NCBI GenBank assembly: GCA_963556195.1
Contig: OY744519.1
Location: 103,475,500-103,539,499, forward strand
Length of the DNA stretch: 64,000 nucleotides
Direction of reading: 5' to 3'
Source of the DNA: Sepiola atlantica
Lineage: Eukaryota; Mollusca; Cephalopoda; Sepiida; Sepiolidae
The notes below the pieces were generated by a model that searched no databases, was not told where the DNA came from, and saw only the letters and a program-made list of their open reading frames with translations. The position numbers and the translations under genes were made by a program. Position 1 is the stretch's first letter. Every line of letters starts with the position of its first letter. This document shows positions 31,590-43,643 of the stretch, in pieces.

Positions 31590-31690
31590 AGATGATGGGC
31601 AAGTGGTTAGAAGTGCCGACTATCGTCTAGATGGTCGAGTTTCGATCCTGGCTTGAGGCAGTTTATCTAACCGCACTGAAGAGCTGTGAA
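31590..31690 (+). mobile_element. tRNA-derived SINE head (Ser/Leu-like)
   Basis: A box TGGGCAAGTGG (31596-31606) and B box GAGTTTCGATCC (31637-31648), followed by a short body with AAGTCTGTCTGTGGATGAC. It abuts family R on its right. Confidence 0.6.
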
Positions 31691-31721
31691 AAAGTCTGTC
31701 TGTGGATGACTATAATAGAAA

Positions 31722-32295
31722 ATGAATTCCCTGAACAGAGCAGTTTTACACTACTTTTATGTCCCCTTATGAAGATTAAAATCAAGATATAATGTTACTG
31801 AACATTATGTCTAGAATCCTTATTCCAATTTTGATCAAAATCCATTACATTATTTTGATTCTAGAAAATGTTTCTAATTTAAGGTTTAAGCTTAAGAAAA
31901 AATTTGATTTCAGAGAATCATGTTTAATTGGCGTCTAATAATTATGAATCAAATTTAATGTAAATCTGAAATATTTTAATTTTCAAATGAGAGATTGTGT
32001 CCATATTATGCTGTTTAAAACCCCTTTAAAATACTCCAAGAAAACTGAAATTATGGGAATATTTATTAATTTATGTTTAATATCTATTGTTAAAATTTCA
32101 CAAAAATCAGAGGTATTTGAATTTTTATGAAGGACTTCCACCCCCTTTTTACCCTGATTGCATAAAACTAGATCAAACTCATATTACCAACCCTTACGCC
32201 TAGCAGATGTGTTCCAAAATTTATAATGATCAGTTTATAAGTTTAGGTTTAGGAATGAATCTTATGCATACAAAAATATAAACATGCACATACCT
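31722..32295 (-). mobile_element. Family R, ~570-bp minus-strand copy
   Basis: Starts with CCTGAACAGAGCAGTTTTAC, the reverse complement of the family end, and runs through ATTTTGATCAAAATCCATTA to TTTAGGAATGAATCTTATGC. It aligns over its length with 60040-60620 (+). No frame or terminal inverted repeat; it ends in (TA)n at 32298. Confidence 0.65.
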
Positions 32296-32296
32296 T

Positions 32297-32297
<1 letters not shown>

Positions 32298-32339
<42 letters not shown>
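32298..32339. repeat. (TA)n microsatellite
   Basis: TA run following family R. Pyrimidine-rich sequence continues to about 32560. Confidence 0.95.
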
Positions 32340-32341
<2 letters not shown>

Positions 32342-32594
32342 AGTAGTAACTGCAATAAGTGTGGCATAAGTTGATCTCCCAACTTTTTCCTCTTTGTCTC
32401 CTCTCGCTTTTCTTTTTTTTCTGTTTCCTCCCTCTTTTTTTCTATTTGTCTATCTTCCTCACTCTCTTTTTTTCTTTGTCTCTCTGACTGTCTTTTCCTC
32501 TTTGTCTCCCTCATTCTCTTTTTTTCTTTGTCCGTCTTCCTCATTCTTTTTTCCTCTTACAATGAAATAAACGAATACAATATATGTAGAAAGA

Positions 32595-33210
32595 ACATGC
32601 TGCCAAGTCTGCCGTAAAGAAGGTAAGCTTCCTTTATTGGGCTAGAAAATTTCTCATACCTGCAATCCTATACTTCTATAAAGCTACTATTTACCCATGC
32701 ATGAAGTATCGTTGCCACATCTGGGTTGGTTCACAAACCACTAGCCTCTCCCTCTTGGACATGGTGCAAAAAAGAATTTCTAATCTAATAGGTCCCGCAC
32801 TGTCTGCCAAACTCCAGCATCTGTTGCATCGACACAGTGTCGCATCTCTGAGCTTGTTTTACAAGTACTTCCATGGAATGTGTCTCCATGAACTTACTGC
32901 ATTTGTACCCTCCTCAACATAAATACTCCCGACCCATCCGACAAGTAGCAAAATCCTACCCCTTCACTGTAGAAGTCTCTAAATGCAGGAAGATTTCCTA
33001 CTCTAATAGCTTCTTTCCTCAGACTGCTTGCCTTTGGAATCCCTCCCTTCTCCCTGTTTCTCCAACCGTACAAACATGCAGAAATGTAATGTGGACAAAT
33101 ATCTTGCTACTCAACTCTCCACCCAGGTTGTCTCAACATAAATCTGGCCCCTGTCACAGTATCCCCTTACACTTCAGTGGCAATATGCCTTGGGGTGAAC
33201 AAAAGTAATT
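32595..33210 (+). mobile_element. LINE RT C-terminus, frameshifted
   Basis: Reads AAKSAVKKVSFLYWARKF, MKYRCHIWVGSQTTSLSLLD and MVQKRISNLIGPALSAKLQ in one frame. Near 32890-32920 it shifts by one base and continues YSNSFFPQTACLWNPSLLP. Same family as 25122-25668, in the opposite orientation, with one frameshift and a truncated 5' end. Confidence 0.82.
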
Positions 33211-33243
33211 CATATATATATATATATGTGTGTGTGTGTGTAT
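33211..33243. repeat. (TA)n(TG)n microsatellite
   Basis: Compound dinucleotide run after the LINE tail. Confidence 0.9.
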
Positions 33244-33599
33244 CGAGTTATATTGAAAAGAAATCAATAAAGTGCTCAAACATAGAATTTTTACAAGTTC
33301 TGTTAGGCATACTCTAAAAATACACTAGCCATTGTGTGAATATTTTTTCTGTTCTTTTTTCTCTGTTACATTGAAAATATTCCATTATGGTGTATGAAAT
33401 AGAGAGAGAAACGCTTCATGTCACTTTTTTTTAACACTAAAAATAACATTTCATTTTTCACTTGTGAAAGAAAAAGCTTAAAAATAATGAACGTGGTTTA
33501 TGATTCATTCATTCATTCATTTCGTATGAATCAGATGATTTTATTGTTGGACTTTGGTTTCACTGATATCTTTCTAGTCAGAATTCTTTCGAGAAAGAC

Positions 33600-33735
33600 A
33601 TCGGGTATCAACAGAAGGGACCACGTGAAGGTTGCCAACATCCCAAGTGAAAGTGTTTCTTTCGAACCTGGCACACTCAGGTGGTCAGTCCATGTCATTA
33701 ACTACTTAACCACCGGCACCTCCCGTGGTTTATGA
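33600..33735 (-). mobile_element. tRNA-derived SINE, minus strand
   Basis: On the minus strand the A box TGGTTAAGTAG (33712-33702) and B box GGTTCGAAAG (33668-33659) are about 34 bases apart, with a body containing GGATGTTGGCAACCTTCACG. The 105-codon + frame across it (33418-33735) is therefore not a gene. Its body resembles 27957-27990. Confidence 0.65.
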
Positions 33736-34024
33736 TGTGTACGCTCCATCCTTATAATGAGCCGAGAGATCTCTGACTGGGAGTAAGTTTTACAATCAAT
33801 CAGCTGTGACCTTTTTACCTGCTAACACTTCACTCTCATTGCTTCTAGAAAATATCATTCTGAAAGGATTCTAATCTAATTCTGATTAAATACAAATTCT
33901 CTAAGAAAAAAAATCCCACATTGAAATATGTATCTGCCTTAGTTTATTCAAAGTTATGTCCCTTTATTTATAGGAATTTACCAATAATCGTCATATTTAT
34001 TAATTAGTTCATTGTAGTTCTCGT

Positions 34025-34075
34025 CCAATGCCTGTCCCCATGTAAAACGGGCGTTAAACTGAATATGATGATTTT
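34025..34075 (+). mobile_element. LINE 3' terminus fragment
   Basis: CCAATGCCTGTCCCCATGTA then AAACGGGCGTTAAACTGAAT and ATGATGATT match the 3' end of the LINE at 15340-15375. Only about 50 bp remain, an extreme 5' truncation. Confidence 0.6.
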
Positions 34076-34779
34076 CTTATTTGGTATGTAAAACACATAA
34101 AAACATCAAACTAATCTCACAGTGGAATGTTCTCTCTTTTTAAACTGCTATATTAATTATCTTAGAAAATTCACATCGTGTCCAGTAAGAGATCCCAATT
34201 GCAAATTGCCTGGCCTGTTATAGGGATGCCCATGATATGCTAGTAATAATAAGAGGAATAATATAGTCATGAGCTAATGTCTGATAACCTCTTTTGCTAA
34301 AACGATTTACAGAAGGGCTGGAAATCAACAATAACAGAAAAGTGCAGTACCTTATCAAAATGAAAGCCCAGCAATTAATTTGTCGTTGTTAGACCTCCAA
34401 GCAAATTTGTCTGTTTATCTGGTTTCTTTTTGTCCCCAGTTCTATCCATTGCCACACTTAGGACAAATTATCTCCCCTAACAAAATGCTACTTCCTTGTA
34501 GAAGTGAATTGTTCTTTCAACATTTGATTACTTGGTGATAAGCTAACTAAAATTCACGGTGATTCGTAAGAAACTTTAAATTTTATAAACAGCATCTCGT
34601 TTTTTACCGTCCGAATCGTTCACATTTTGTTATCATTGATTTCCGACATGTTCCATGAAGTATTTCATAAAAAGAGCCAATTGGTAAAATGTACTAGTAC
34701 CATCTATTACCAATTGAGATTTGGTATCTGTCTGAATCCGAAATTATATTACTACTTCTATTAATGTACTATCTTTCAA

Positions 34780-35065
34780 TGCCTCAGAGGGAGGGGTAGT
34801 GTAGTATCTGTTGTCATGAGACCATCCTTCCAGGCATTACCTCCTCCTCTGAGGGTTATTGTAGTATCTGATTTGTTGTCATGAGCCCATCCTCCCAGGC
34901 ATTACCTCTTGCTTTTTGGTGATGGTCATGGGGGTAGTGTAGTATCCTATCTGTGGACATACCATCCTCTCAGGAATTACCTTCTCCTTTTTGGTGAAGT
35001 AGGGGTAGTGGTATACTAGCAAAACTTTGCAACCTCTGGTCGCATACTTTTGCTAGTAATAATGA
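34780..35065 (+). repeat. U2-like tandem array with terminal hairpin
   Basis: Three to four units of ~65-75 bp: GGGGTAGTGTAGTATCTGTT, GTCATGAGACCATCCTTCCA, GGCATTACCTCCTCC. It ends with ACTAGCAAAACTTTGCAACC ... CGCATACTTTTGCTAGT (about 35018-35058), a hairpin closed by CTAGCAAAA/TTTTGCTAG. Confidence 0.68.
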
Positions 35066-35269
35066 TTTTTGTATAATTCAGCTAAAGTATGTGCGTTCAT
35101 CCATGCATGTCAGGTTCAAACCATAAAAATATGGATTCAAAACCAAACGTCTTAAGCTGTTAGGCCATGGGAATATAAATTGAATCACTGTTGTTTTGAA
35201 ATTATATAAATTAATTTCTGTAATTGTAAGTTTTTATTCTTCGATATAAACATAAAAATGGTTAATTAT

Positions 35270-35625
35270 TTTATTATTTGGAATATTCGAACTACTATAC
35301 TCATCTTAGTTGTTATTTACAAATTTCGACCGATGTAACCTCTGACCCTCTTCAGGAACATCTTTTCATTTTGGAAATCTTTATGTCAAACTTGGGAATC
35401 TTTACGAAATTTTGAACTGAACCTTTTATTTAATCCATGGCGGTAGATTGTTCTCGTTCCGTCAGCCATGTCCGGGTAGAAAAGTTGATTTATTATTATT
35501 TTATTCAGAGAACTTATTGTAATCAACGCCTTTATCCATTGCGCCACAGTTCTGAATAAAAGCGATGATGAAAATAGTAGTCTGAATAATCCAAATTACC
35601 AGTCCTTATCTAAAAATCCCGAAAC
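35270..35625 (-). mobile_element. tRNA/GAAACGTTG composite repeat, copy 4
   Basis: Minus-oriented tail and motif at the left (ACAAATTTCGACCGATGTAA), body, and a degraded A box CCATTGCGCCACA near 35538. It then carries a plus-oriented tail (AGTAGTCTGAATAATCCAAA, CAGTCCTTATCTAAAAATCC) on the right. The unit is thus bounded by inverted copies of its own 3' end. Confidence 0.65.
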
Positions 35626-36769
35626 TTGATTATTTTATTATATAAAAGTTCTACAAGTCAATTAATGTCATGTGAGAGTAGCAAACCAGCTGTCTTCAGG
35701 TACAGGAAAAAAGGCATGCGTTAACACACATTTAAAAAATGAAATCCTCCAATCAGCAAAGATGGTGATTGGTGATTCATCTGATGTCACAAAGATAAAC
35801 AATTTCGACTTTATCCATTTTAAAATGAATTGTTTCCAAATCAAATTATGTCGTCCTGTCAACTAAAACAGTACAATTTTAAATAAATAAATTTCAAAAT
35901 GTGTTATTCGTATTATTCATTTGAAGAATATATAGCTGACAATTATTTTTTATGGTAATAAGACAGAGAATATTTATTGTTTCAAAAAGAATTAAATTGC
36001 TACAATTTTAAATAAATAAAGAAGAGACATATTTGTTTTATTTATTTGAAGAATATTTAAGTGACAATAACAATTATTTTTAGGGAAAAAGAGAGTCATT
36101 TTTTTTCTTAATAGTATTGACCCATACAGATATTAATTATTTCAAAAGGAATATTATTATTAGCAGGCAATTCTAGAGATTGATGTAAAAAACACTGGAA
36201 TTTTTACAGCGTCCTGCTAGTGATATTAATGAAACTACAAAAAGTTTTAAAAAAAGCTTAAAAAAACAAAAAAATAAAATAAAAACAGAAGTGTGGTTAA
36301 ATTCAAACTCAGTTGATGACTCAAGACAGAAAAGCTAGTGAGAAAAAGACAACATTTCAAGTTTAGATGACCAAAAAATTTCCCAGAGTTCCATTTGCCA
36401 AATTTTTATCTGCTTATAAATCGAGAACCGAAAGTCGGCTCTCATTTAAACAAGTTATTTTATTTAAGCAAAAAATATATATTCACATTTGGGGGAGGGG
36501 AGTTGATGGTCATCCAATTTTGTCAAAAACTTTTGGGCTTACCCTACACGAGACACTCTCCCCAAAATATCACATTCACTCTGTAGCTTGGTCTTACTTA
36601 GATGATCTCCAATTTTTTTTAAAAAGATTTTATTTACAAAATATTAATCGTAGGGAGTGGGACAACATTTACAAATATTCAAAAAAGAAAGAAAAAATGA
36701 AGGTTAGTTGGGCCCTCCCAATCCTCTAAGTTTTAGGCGACCCACTGTTGAAAACAAGCAAGAGATGTC

Positions 36770-37215
36770 AAAAACTACTGTGCTCCCTCTGTCAAAAATG
36801 ATGGGGAAAAAAAACTTTGCCAGTGTTCACATCCACTATTTATCTAGTTATATTAATTACTAAACTATCCATGTAAAATCATAGAATTATTTCAGTAATT
36901 TAATTTTTCATATATAAATTATCATTTCTGATGACCTTAAGAAAAAAAATCCATTGTTAACTTTTTATTATAGAATGAAGGATTTCTTTCCGAATTCATT
37001 TCAGGCGGTGGGGTAAGTCTGAGGTGATTGATTGTCTGACTTGCTATTTGATTTCTCGCTTCCCTTCACTGCTTGAAATGGTTCTGTCTGAGGGGCTAGA
37101 AAAAGGCACATGTTTTACTTGCTAACTTTTGTGTGATGGGATGGAAGCGCATATATTTATTTATATACAAATAAATACACATTGGTCTTCATTATAGAGT
37201 GGAGGATAACCACCG
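36770..37215 (+). mobile_element. Repeat family T, copy 1
   Basis: Starts CTCCCTCTGTCAAAAATGAT and ends ATACACATTGGTCTTCATTA TAGAGTGGAG. It aligns with 54555-54950 throughout (CTGACTTGCTATTTG, GGCTAGAAAAAGGCAC, TATTTATTTATATACA). About 420 bp, AT-rich, no coding frame. Bases 36230-36770 upstream hold an unrecognised 120-codon frame. Confidence 0.62.
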
Positions 37216-37224
37216 AATCAGTGA

Positions 37225-37365
37225 TGCGGGAGTAGGCTGCACAAAAAATCTAACGCTTCTGACTCCAGACTTCTGCAAATATTGTTGGCTCACTTCTAAA
37301 AAAAAATCTAGACTCCCAATTTTTGAGTTGTCTTTCACTCCTACTCTCCACCTCCGTTAACAACA
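37225..37365. mobile_element. GACTCC-type hAT-like MITE, fragment
   Basis: CTTCTGACTCCAGACTTCTG and CTAGACTCCCAATTTTTGAG with CTCCACCTCC at the end are decayed forms of the repeated GACTCC phrases of this family. Confidence 0.4.
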
Positions 37366-38076
37366 TTCACTTATACACTGATATCATTGGGAAAGGTATG
37401 GACCCTATTTCCCCTTGTACAGTTGCATGCAGCCAGGGGAGGGAGGGAGACCAGGTCATGACCCCGGGCATCCAAATTAGGGGGGGGGACATCTAATCAT
37501 ATTCAAACTATCTCCCTTTCTCATATTTCTCATTACTAGGACTTATACTTGAATCTTTGGGGCATACAATCAAGGGGTTAGTGTCGGGCATCACCAGATT
37601 TCTGCACACCACTGCTCCTGTAGCAATTTGTCTTCAAAAAATGAATGGCTAGTGTTTTGACAATAAAATCCACAAAATTGATTTACCATAAAACAAAATC
37701 TTAAATTATTTTATTCTTCTTTCTAAATTATTGTTATTGTTATGAAAAATGAACACAATTTAAATACCATTCTATTTTAATTAAAAAAAATTCGATTGGG
37801 ATTAGTGTTCTGTTTTTTTTCTTGTGATGAATATGTCCTATCAAAGTTGGCCATTTAAGTCGCAGTGGAAGATTCAGACAAGAAGAATCTCAGGCATCTC
37901 GGTGTAATCTGACCTTTGACCTCCACTCCTAACATGCAAATTTCCTTTCAAGCTATCAACAAAAACAGCCTTTATCGTATCAGTGGGGATGGAGCTTCAT
38001 CATCTTGTTCATTAATCCGACAACTTGACTAATCTGAAGAACGATCTAGAATTCAAACTGATTTTCAATGAATGTA

Positions 38077-38082
38077 CTTATG

Positions 38083-38171
<89 letters not shown>

Positions 38172-38324
38172 GTCTCTCTCTCTCTCTCTCGCTATAGATT
38201 TCTCTATCTCTTTCTATATCTATATCTATCTATATATATATATATATATATATATCCATTTCTTTATATCTCTATATCTCTCTTTATATCTCTTTCTATT
38301 TCCCTACATGTCTCTATTTCTTTT

Positions 38325-38385
<61 letters not shown>

Positions 38386-38386
38386 C
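38077..38386. repeat. (TCTA)n tetranucleotide and (TC)n/(TA)n compound satellite
   Basis: About 23 TCTA units (38081-38171) pass into TC-, TCTA- and TA-rich blocks. A 202-codon frame reads it as poly-(SIYL) and is not a gene. Confidence 0.93.
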
Positions 38387-38399
38387 TCTCTCTCCTTCC

Positions 38400-39540
38400 C
38401 TTTTCTCTCTCTCGCATGCCCACTTCTTTCTTTCTATCTTTTTCGTTTTATTTTCTATTTCTGTATATTTCTATTTCCTTTCTTTTTTATCGTTCTCTCG
38501 ATATCTTTACCTCTTTCCATCTCTCTATCAAACGCTAAGTTGCCCATCTACTTCTCATTGTTCCCCATTCCCCTTGCAGACCTTTATAAAGTCATATACC
38601 ATTTTTGAATCGTTGTCTTCCCTGGGTGTGTAGCACAACAGATTGCAACCAACATGAACACCTAATATTAAATGATCTGATTTACTTTCTAATTGCATGG
38701 TTACTGACTTTGTCTGTTTTCATAAGACTCATCACCACTTTCTCAATTTGAATATTAATAAAAGCAGTTTATACCTGCTCCTTGAGTGGTGTTAGTACAT
38801 TACCTGGGTATGTCAATTTCCATCTTTACCTAGCTTCTACTGCTTTATAGGAAGATATTTGTGAAATTTTGTGAAAAAAAATGCTACTTAGTATTTGCAT
38901 GAGAGAGTAAGTAACTACGATGAATGTATTTACATATTGTTTTTATTGGCAAAAACATTAGAAATTATGATTTTAAGCAAAAATAATTTGTTTTGAACCA
39001 ATACAAATACTCTTTATATCCATGCAGATTATGAAAAGAAAGTCACTTAGTTTAAAAAAAATATTTATGTAATTTTTTTTAAATATTATTATGTAATGTC
39101 AATTTCTTTAAATTTATAAAACAGGTATCCAGATTTAAAAAAATGTTTTAGACTTAATGGAGATTCAATTTTGGGTAATGACATTGTAAAACGTACTGCC
39201 TTAGTAATGTGTACTCTGCCTATTCTTTTTTTGTCAACCAAAGACGTTTCTATTTGTGTATGAACAGAAAACTCTCAAAACACCATAACTTGTTGATAAG
39301 TATATAGATGATAAAATATGCCGATACACATAATTGATCATTAATTAACCTTATTTTTATTTTTTTAAAGAACACTATCAGTAAACTGAGGTAAATTCTA
39401 ATTTAATCTTTTCCTCCATCTTTTTAGGGTTGCTTCCCATGACCTTTAGGGTTTACCTAGGTCAACTTTAGGTATCTTATGAAATTATCTGGGGTCATAG
39501 CTTATCAGCATGTTAAGTTTGCTTAAAATGGATTCCGTCT
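38400..39540. other. No recognised feature
   Basis: AT-rich single-copy-looking DNA. No good splice pair or long frame noted. Confidence 0.4.
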
Positions 39541-39544
39541 GTGG

Positions 39545-39830
39545 GAAGTCAGGAGTCAGAATTGTGAGCAGGGTTGTGGAGGCAGAAGGTATAAGATCCA
39601 ACTCCGACTCCTAGAATTCCAAAATATCCGACTCCTTATTCAGTCTGTGTTGATTCTTTGGAGATTAAAAAGTCTGATACTGACTCTTAGCATTCTTATA
39701 GGGCCGACTCCTTTCATACCTCCAACTCAACAACAGTGGTTGTGAGTCAGCAATTTTTGCAGAAGTCAAGAGTCTGAGTATTTATAAAATCCGAAACAAA
39801 ATCTCCACCTCTGGATTTAGTACTTTCTGA
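39545..39830. mobile_element. GACTCC-type hAT-like MITE, best copy
   Basis: The left end CAGGGTTGTGGAGGCAG and right end ATCTCCACCTCTGG are approximate inverted repeats. The inside repeats AACTCCGACTCC, ATCCGACTCC and GCCGACTCCT. CAGGGTTGTGGAGTCGG-type termini are recognised as non-autonomous hAT in many invertebrates. I could not confirm an 8-bp duplication. Confidence 0.58.
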
Positions 39831-39984
39831 CATTATAGCAGACAAACAGACAGATAGACGGACACTACAGCTTTATTTAATCAAGCAAGTAAATAATAAC
39901 TTAAAAATTGAAAGTTTGAGGAAATTTGTATCACAATTTTTTTTTTTTAACTTATTTAGCATTCTTTACATTGTTTCAAGATAT

Positions 39985-40345
39985 TATTATGAAGTTGGAT
40001 TATTTGAATTATTTGGACTAATATTCTCATTTTGGATGTTGTTCTCATCCTGTGAGTCATGATCGGGGAGAAATCTTAAGTAATTAAAAAATTACTTATG
40101 AATTCTACCAGTTATGGCTGACAGAACGAGAACAATCTAGCCCATTGATTAAATAAAGGGTTCAGTTTGGAATTCCATACAGATTTCCAAATTTGACATA
40201 AAGATTCCCGAGTTCGATAAGACGCACCTGAAGAAGGTCAGAGTTATATCAGCCGAAACGTTGTGAGAATTACATCGAAGATGAGAACAATAGTCCAAAA
40301 TAATTAAAATTATTAATCCTTATCTAAAAAATTCCAAAACATAGG
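39985..40345 (+). mobile_element. tRNA/GAAACGTTG composite repeat, copy 5
   Basis: The left side is the tail in reverse (TTTGGACTAATATTCTCATT, then GTCATGATCGGGGAGAAATC). After AATTACTTATGAATTC it switches to + orientation with GTTATGGCTGACAGAACGAG, the motif GAAGAAGGTCAG ... CAGCCGAAACGTTGTG (40231-40266) and the tail GAGAACAATAGTCC. No tRNA head remains between the arms. Confidence 0.65.
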
Positions 40346-40349
40346 AAGT

Positions 40350-42640
40350 TATTTTTTAAATATTTAACTTCAAGCATTCTCTCTCAAGCATACTGGATGG
40401 CTTCGCCAGCTCGCTATCACTTTGCAAAGATTTCTACTTAAAATACTTGAAGCAAAACTTTTAAATAATAAACATTTCATTGTTGTAAACACGAAACAAA
40501 CATTTTCGCATTTATTCAGAGAGAATAGATAAACATTAATATTTTGGTAATTTTTATACAAATTTATTTATCTGTTAAAGAAAAGAAAAAAGAAATCAAG
40601 AATTTTATTCCTTCAAGGAAAGAAAAACCCACCATCATTGGCATTTATTAATTCTTTTGACTTGCTAAACGTTTGTTCACGAATTAAAACAATATTCCTA
40701 AACAGAACTATTTGTTATATTAAAATAAAAACAATCGTTGAATTAAAAAAACAAAAAAAACAATGTCAAACTATAGTTAATTAATAAAGTATCTTTTTGC
40801 ACAGCAATATGCAAATTAGTTAACTTCACTATTGAGATAACATATACATAAACAATATATAAAACAGAGTGCTGCTATTGTGTAAACTTGAATCAACTTG
40901 AAATAAGGTGTTTTGACCTCATCATTAGTGCGAGAAATGAGCCCAACTTTTGCATTTATTTATTTAGATATAATGTGCCATTGTCACTGCTGGTTTGGTA
41001 TTATGACACTGGGCTAATATTCAGTAGAGCTGGATAAATATATAAGTTTATAGTAAATTCTTTTAGATTAATTTCTCAACGGTATTTCCTTTAAAACAAT
41101 TTATGTCGCTAATAGTAATGATTATCAAAGTTTCTATTTTACCAATAGCTGAGAGGATATGGTTAGTTCATGACTTATCCAAAGTTATTAGTGCATAATT
41201 TTGCAAATAATTTTGATAGGATCTGAACTTGACATGCGTCCTTTAAAGTGGGGGGCCATTTGTTCTGTTTAGCACTACAAAAATGGAGATACACACTTGT
41301 CTTTTGAGCATGGGTGTCACTACTGCCAATCAATTAATTGAATGCAATGAATCATCTAAGAATGGGTGTTGTATTTCGGCATTGAGTGACCCAGGAGGAG
41401 TTTATTCGCTGTAAAACAATCAAACCAAGTGAAACCCGTTTGAAGTACTTGTTTATGCAACCTTTGTAGATAATAGTTAAATGTAATTTTGTTATTTCAA
41501 GGATGTGAGTTCCAAAATTTCTGCTAAATCGCTAGAGTCTTATTTGTTTGTTGCTATTTGGCTGGATTTTCTTTCTTTTTCTTTCTCTCCTCGCTTTATC
41601 TTGCTATTTTCCTGTTTTTTCTCCCTTCATCTTTCTCTCTCCATCTTGCCGTGTCTTACTTTTCCCTCTTATGACAAATCTCTCTGAAAACTGAAAATTT
41701 TAATTCTGCCGTGAAGCCTAAAACTTTAGACAGTTCGTGCTGTGGTAAGAAAATTGAATGATTTTTTTTTCAATTAAAAAATGACATCATGTCTCCTTTC
41801 CCCAACATGCACACATGGTGTCTTTCTCTTAATTTTGACTTTCTTAGTTAAAACTGATTGAAGTTGTTTAGGAAAAAAGTTGTTTTTTACGCTTTTCTAC
41901 ACCCCCCCCCCCACACACACACATGTGGCCCCTCAGGTTGATAAATTCATCTCTATTTCAGTTTTCTTTTGCCATTGGCTACTCACATCCCTCTTATTTA
42001 CAACTCATGAAAATCAAATGTTGACTTGATCCTTTAAAACGTCCGACATTCGGACCAACCTAGTCTGGCACTAGGTCATTTAATATTTTACATTTAACCG
42101 CCTCCTAATGATATGGTGTAAGATGAGCCAGATAAGTTTAATATGCAGGAGGTCAGCACTTTAACACACGAATGGCATTTTTAGTTTTCTTTGGCATTCT
42201 TCTCAAATATCAAGGACTACAAGAATCAAAAATTAATTTTGACCTTCCCCTGTTGATACAATGGGAATGGTGAACGCTGGGAGGAGCTGCTGAGAAAATG
42301 AGAATCTGAAAGTTCTGATAACTTTTTCCTGATACAGAAATTAAAACTATTTCTCCACTACCTCCGCTTTTTCGCCATTTTTTTTTTTTTTTTTTGCTTT
42401 ATCACTTCTGACCCGGTGAAACAATTTAATACTAGTTTGCTTTCTGGACGTTAACTTTTTTCACTTACAGATAACTTACAGGCATTCGGGGTTAGATAAC
42501 ATATTCAACAGCTTCTCACATTGGCTGGGATCCATACTTAAACTGTTTCAGAGCCGTTTTCTCTCAGCAGATTTCTTTCTCTCTTTTACACATGCCCTAG
42601 ATACAGGTACCAGTTCGTTTATCATTTATCCAGATTTCAG
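40350..42640. other. No recognised gene
   Basis: AT-rich DNA with a small repeat relative at 41372-41430, a C-rich run and (CA)n at 41900-41925, and a T run at 42378-42396. Confidence 0.4.
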
Positions 42641-42651
42641 GACACAGCGGT

Positions 42652-42654
<3 letters not shown>

Positions 42655-42725
<71 letters not shown>
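42655..42725. repeat. (TA)n microsatellite
   Basis: About 70 bases of pure TA abutting the terminal hairpin of the following array. Confidence 0.95.
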
Positions 42726-42726
<1 letters not shown>

Positions 42727-43195
42727 TAGCAAAAATATGCCCCCCTCCGGTTGCATATTTTTGCTAGCCTGGGAGGATGATATCATGCTGAACGCACATA
42801 TTCTACACTGACCTCCAAAGGAGGAGGTAGTGACTGACGAACGCCCCATCCCTCCCAAAAGCAGGAGGTAATGCTTGGGAGCATGATATCATGACAACAG
42901 AACAAATATCCCCCCCCAACAGAAAAGATAATCATCGAAGGATGGTATCATGAGGAACGAACATATACTATACTGCCCCCAATAGAGGCAATACCTGGGA
43001 GGATCGCCAACATAAAAGGAAAATAATGCCCGTGAGTATGGTACCATGGAAACAGAACAGATACTACACTAACCCCCACCCTACTCTTAAAAAAGGAGAA
43101 GTTAGTCCCTGGGAAGATTATCTCATGCCACCAGAACAGATATTATATTACCCCATTCCCCAAAGGAGGATGTAATACCTGGGAGGATTAGCCTA
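42726..43195 (-). repeat. U2-like tandem array with terminal hairpin, minus strand
   Basis: Opens with a near-perfect hairpin CTAGCAAAAATATGC ... GCATATTTTTGCTAG (42726-42768). Six or so units in reverse orientation follow: GGGAGGATGATATCATG, AACAGAACAGATACTACACT, ACCTGGGAGGATT. On the minus strand each unit carries AGTGTAGTATCTGTTCTGTT, which shares 16 contiguous bases with U2 snRNA. Confidence 0.72.
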
Positions 43196-43545
43196 CCTCC
43201 TTAAAAAACGTTTTTGAAGGGATATAATAAGGACACAATCTCTCATTTGAAAAATAAAATATTTCAGATGTGCATTAAATTTTATCCATCGTCATTAGAC
43301 ACTAATTAAGCAAGATTCCCTGAATTTCAATTACTTCTTAAGACCCCTTAAATTTTATACATTTTCTCGAATCAAAATCATGTAATGGATTTTAAACAAA
43401 ATTGGAATAAGGATTAGAGATATAAAGTTTAATAGCAGTATATCTTGATTTTAATCTTCGTAAAAGGGACATAAAATTGGTACAAAACTATTCTATTCGA
43501 GGAATTAATTTCCCCTGCCCTGGGACGGGTATTCTTCTAATGTGT
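43195..43545 (+). mobile_element. Family R, partial plus copy
   Basis: CATCGTCATTAGACACTAAT, ATCATGTAATGGATTTTAAA and TTGGTACAAAACTATTCTAT match 60360-60600. Joined directly to the array on its left and to (TG)(TA)n on its right. Confidence 0.6.
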
Positions 43546-43562
43546 GTGTGTGCGTGTGTGTG

Positions 43563-43640
<78 letters not shown>
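43545..43640. repeat. (TG)n(TA)n microsatellite
   Basis: Compound run of about 95 bases. Confidence 0.95.

Positions 43641-43643
<3 letters not shown>

Noticed and set aside
33418..33735. 105-codon plus-strand frame
   Set aside because: Its second half is a tRNA-derived SINE on the minus strand.
36367..36729. 120-codon open frame with mixed composition
   Set aside because: Reads somewhat protein-like but has no recognisable family or splice context, and overlapping frames are also open.
38025..38633. 202-codon open frame
   Set aside because: Poly-(SIYL) from a TCTA tetranucleotide repeat.
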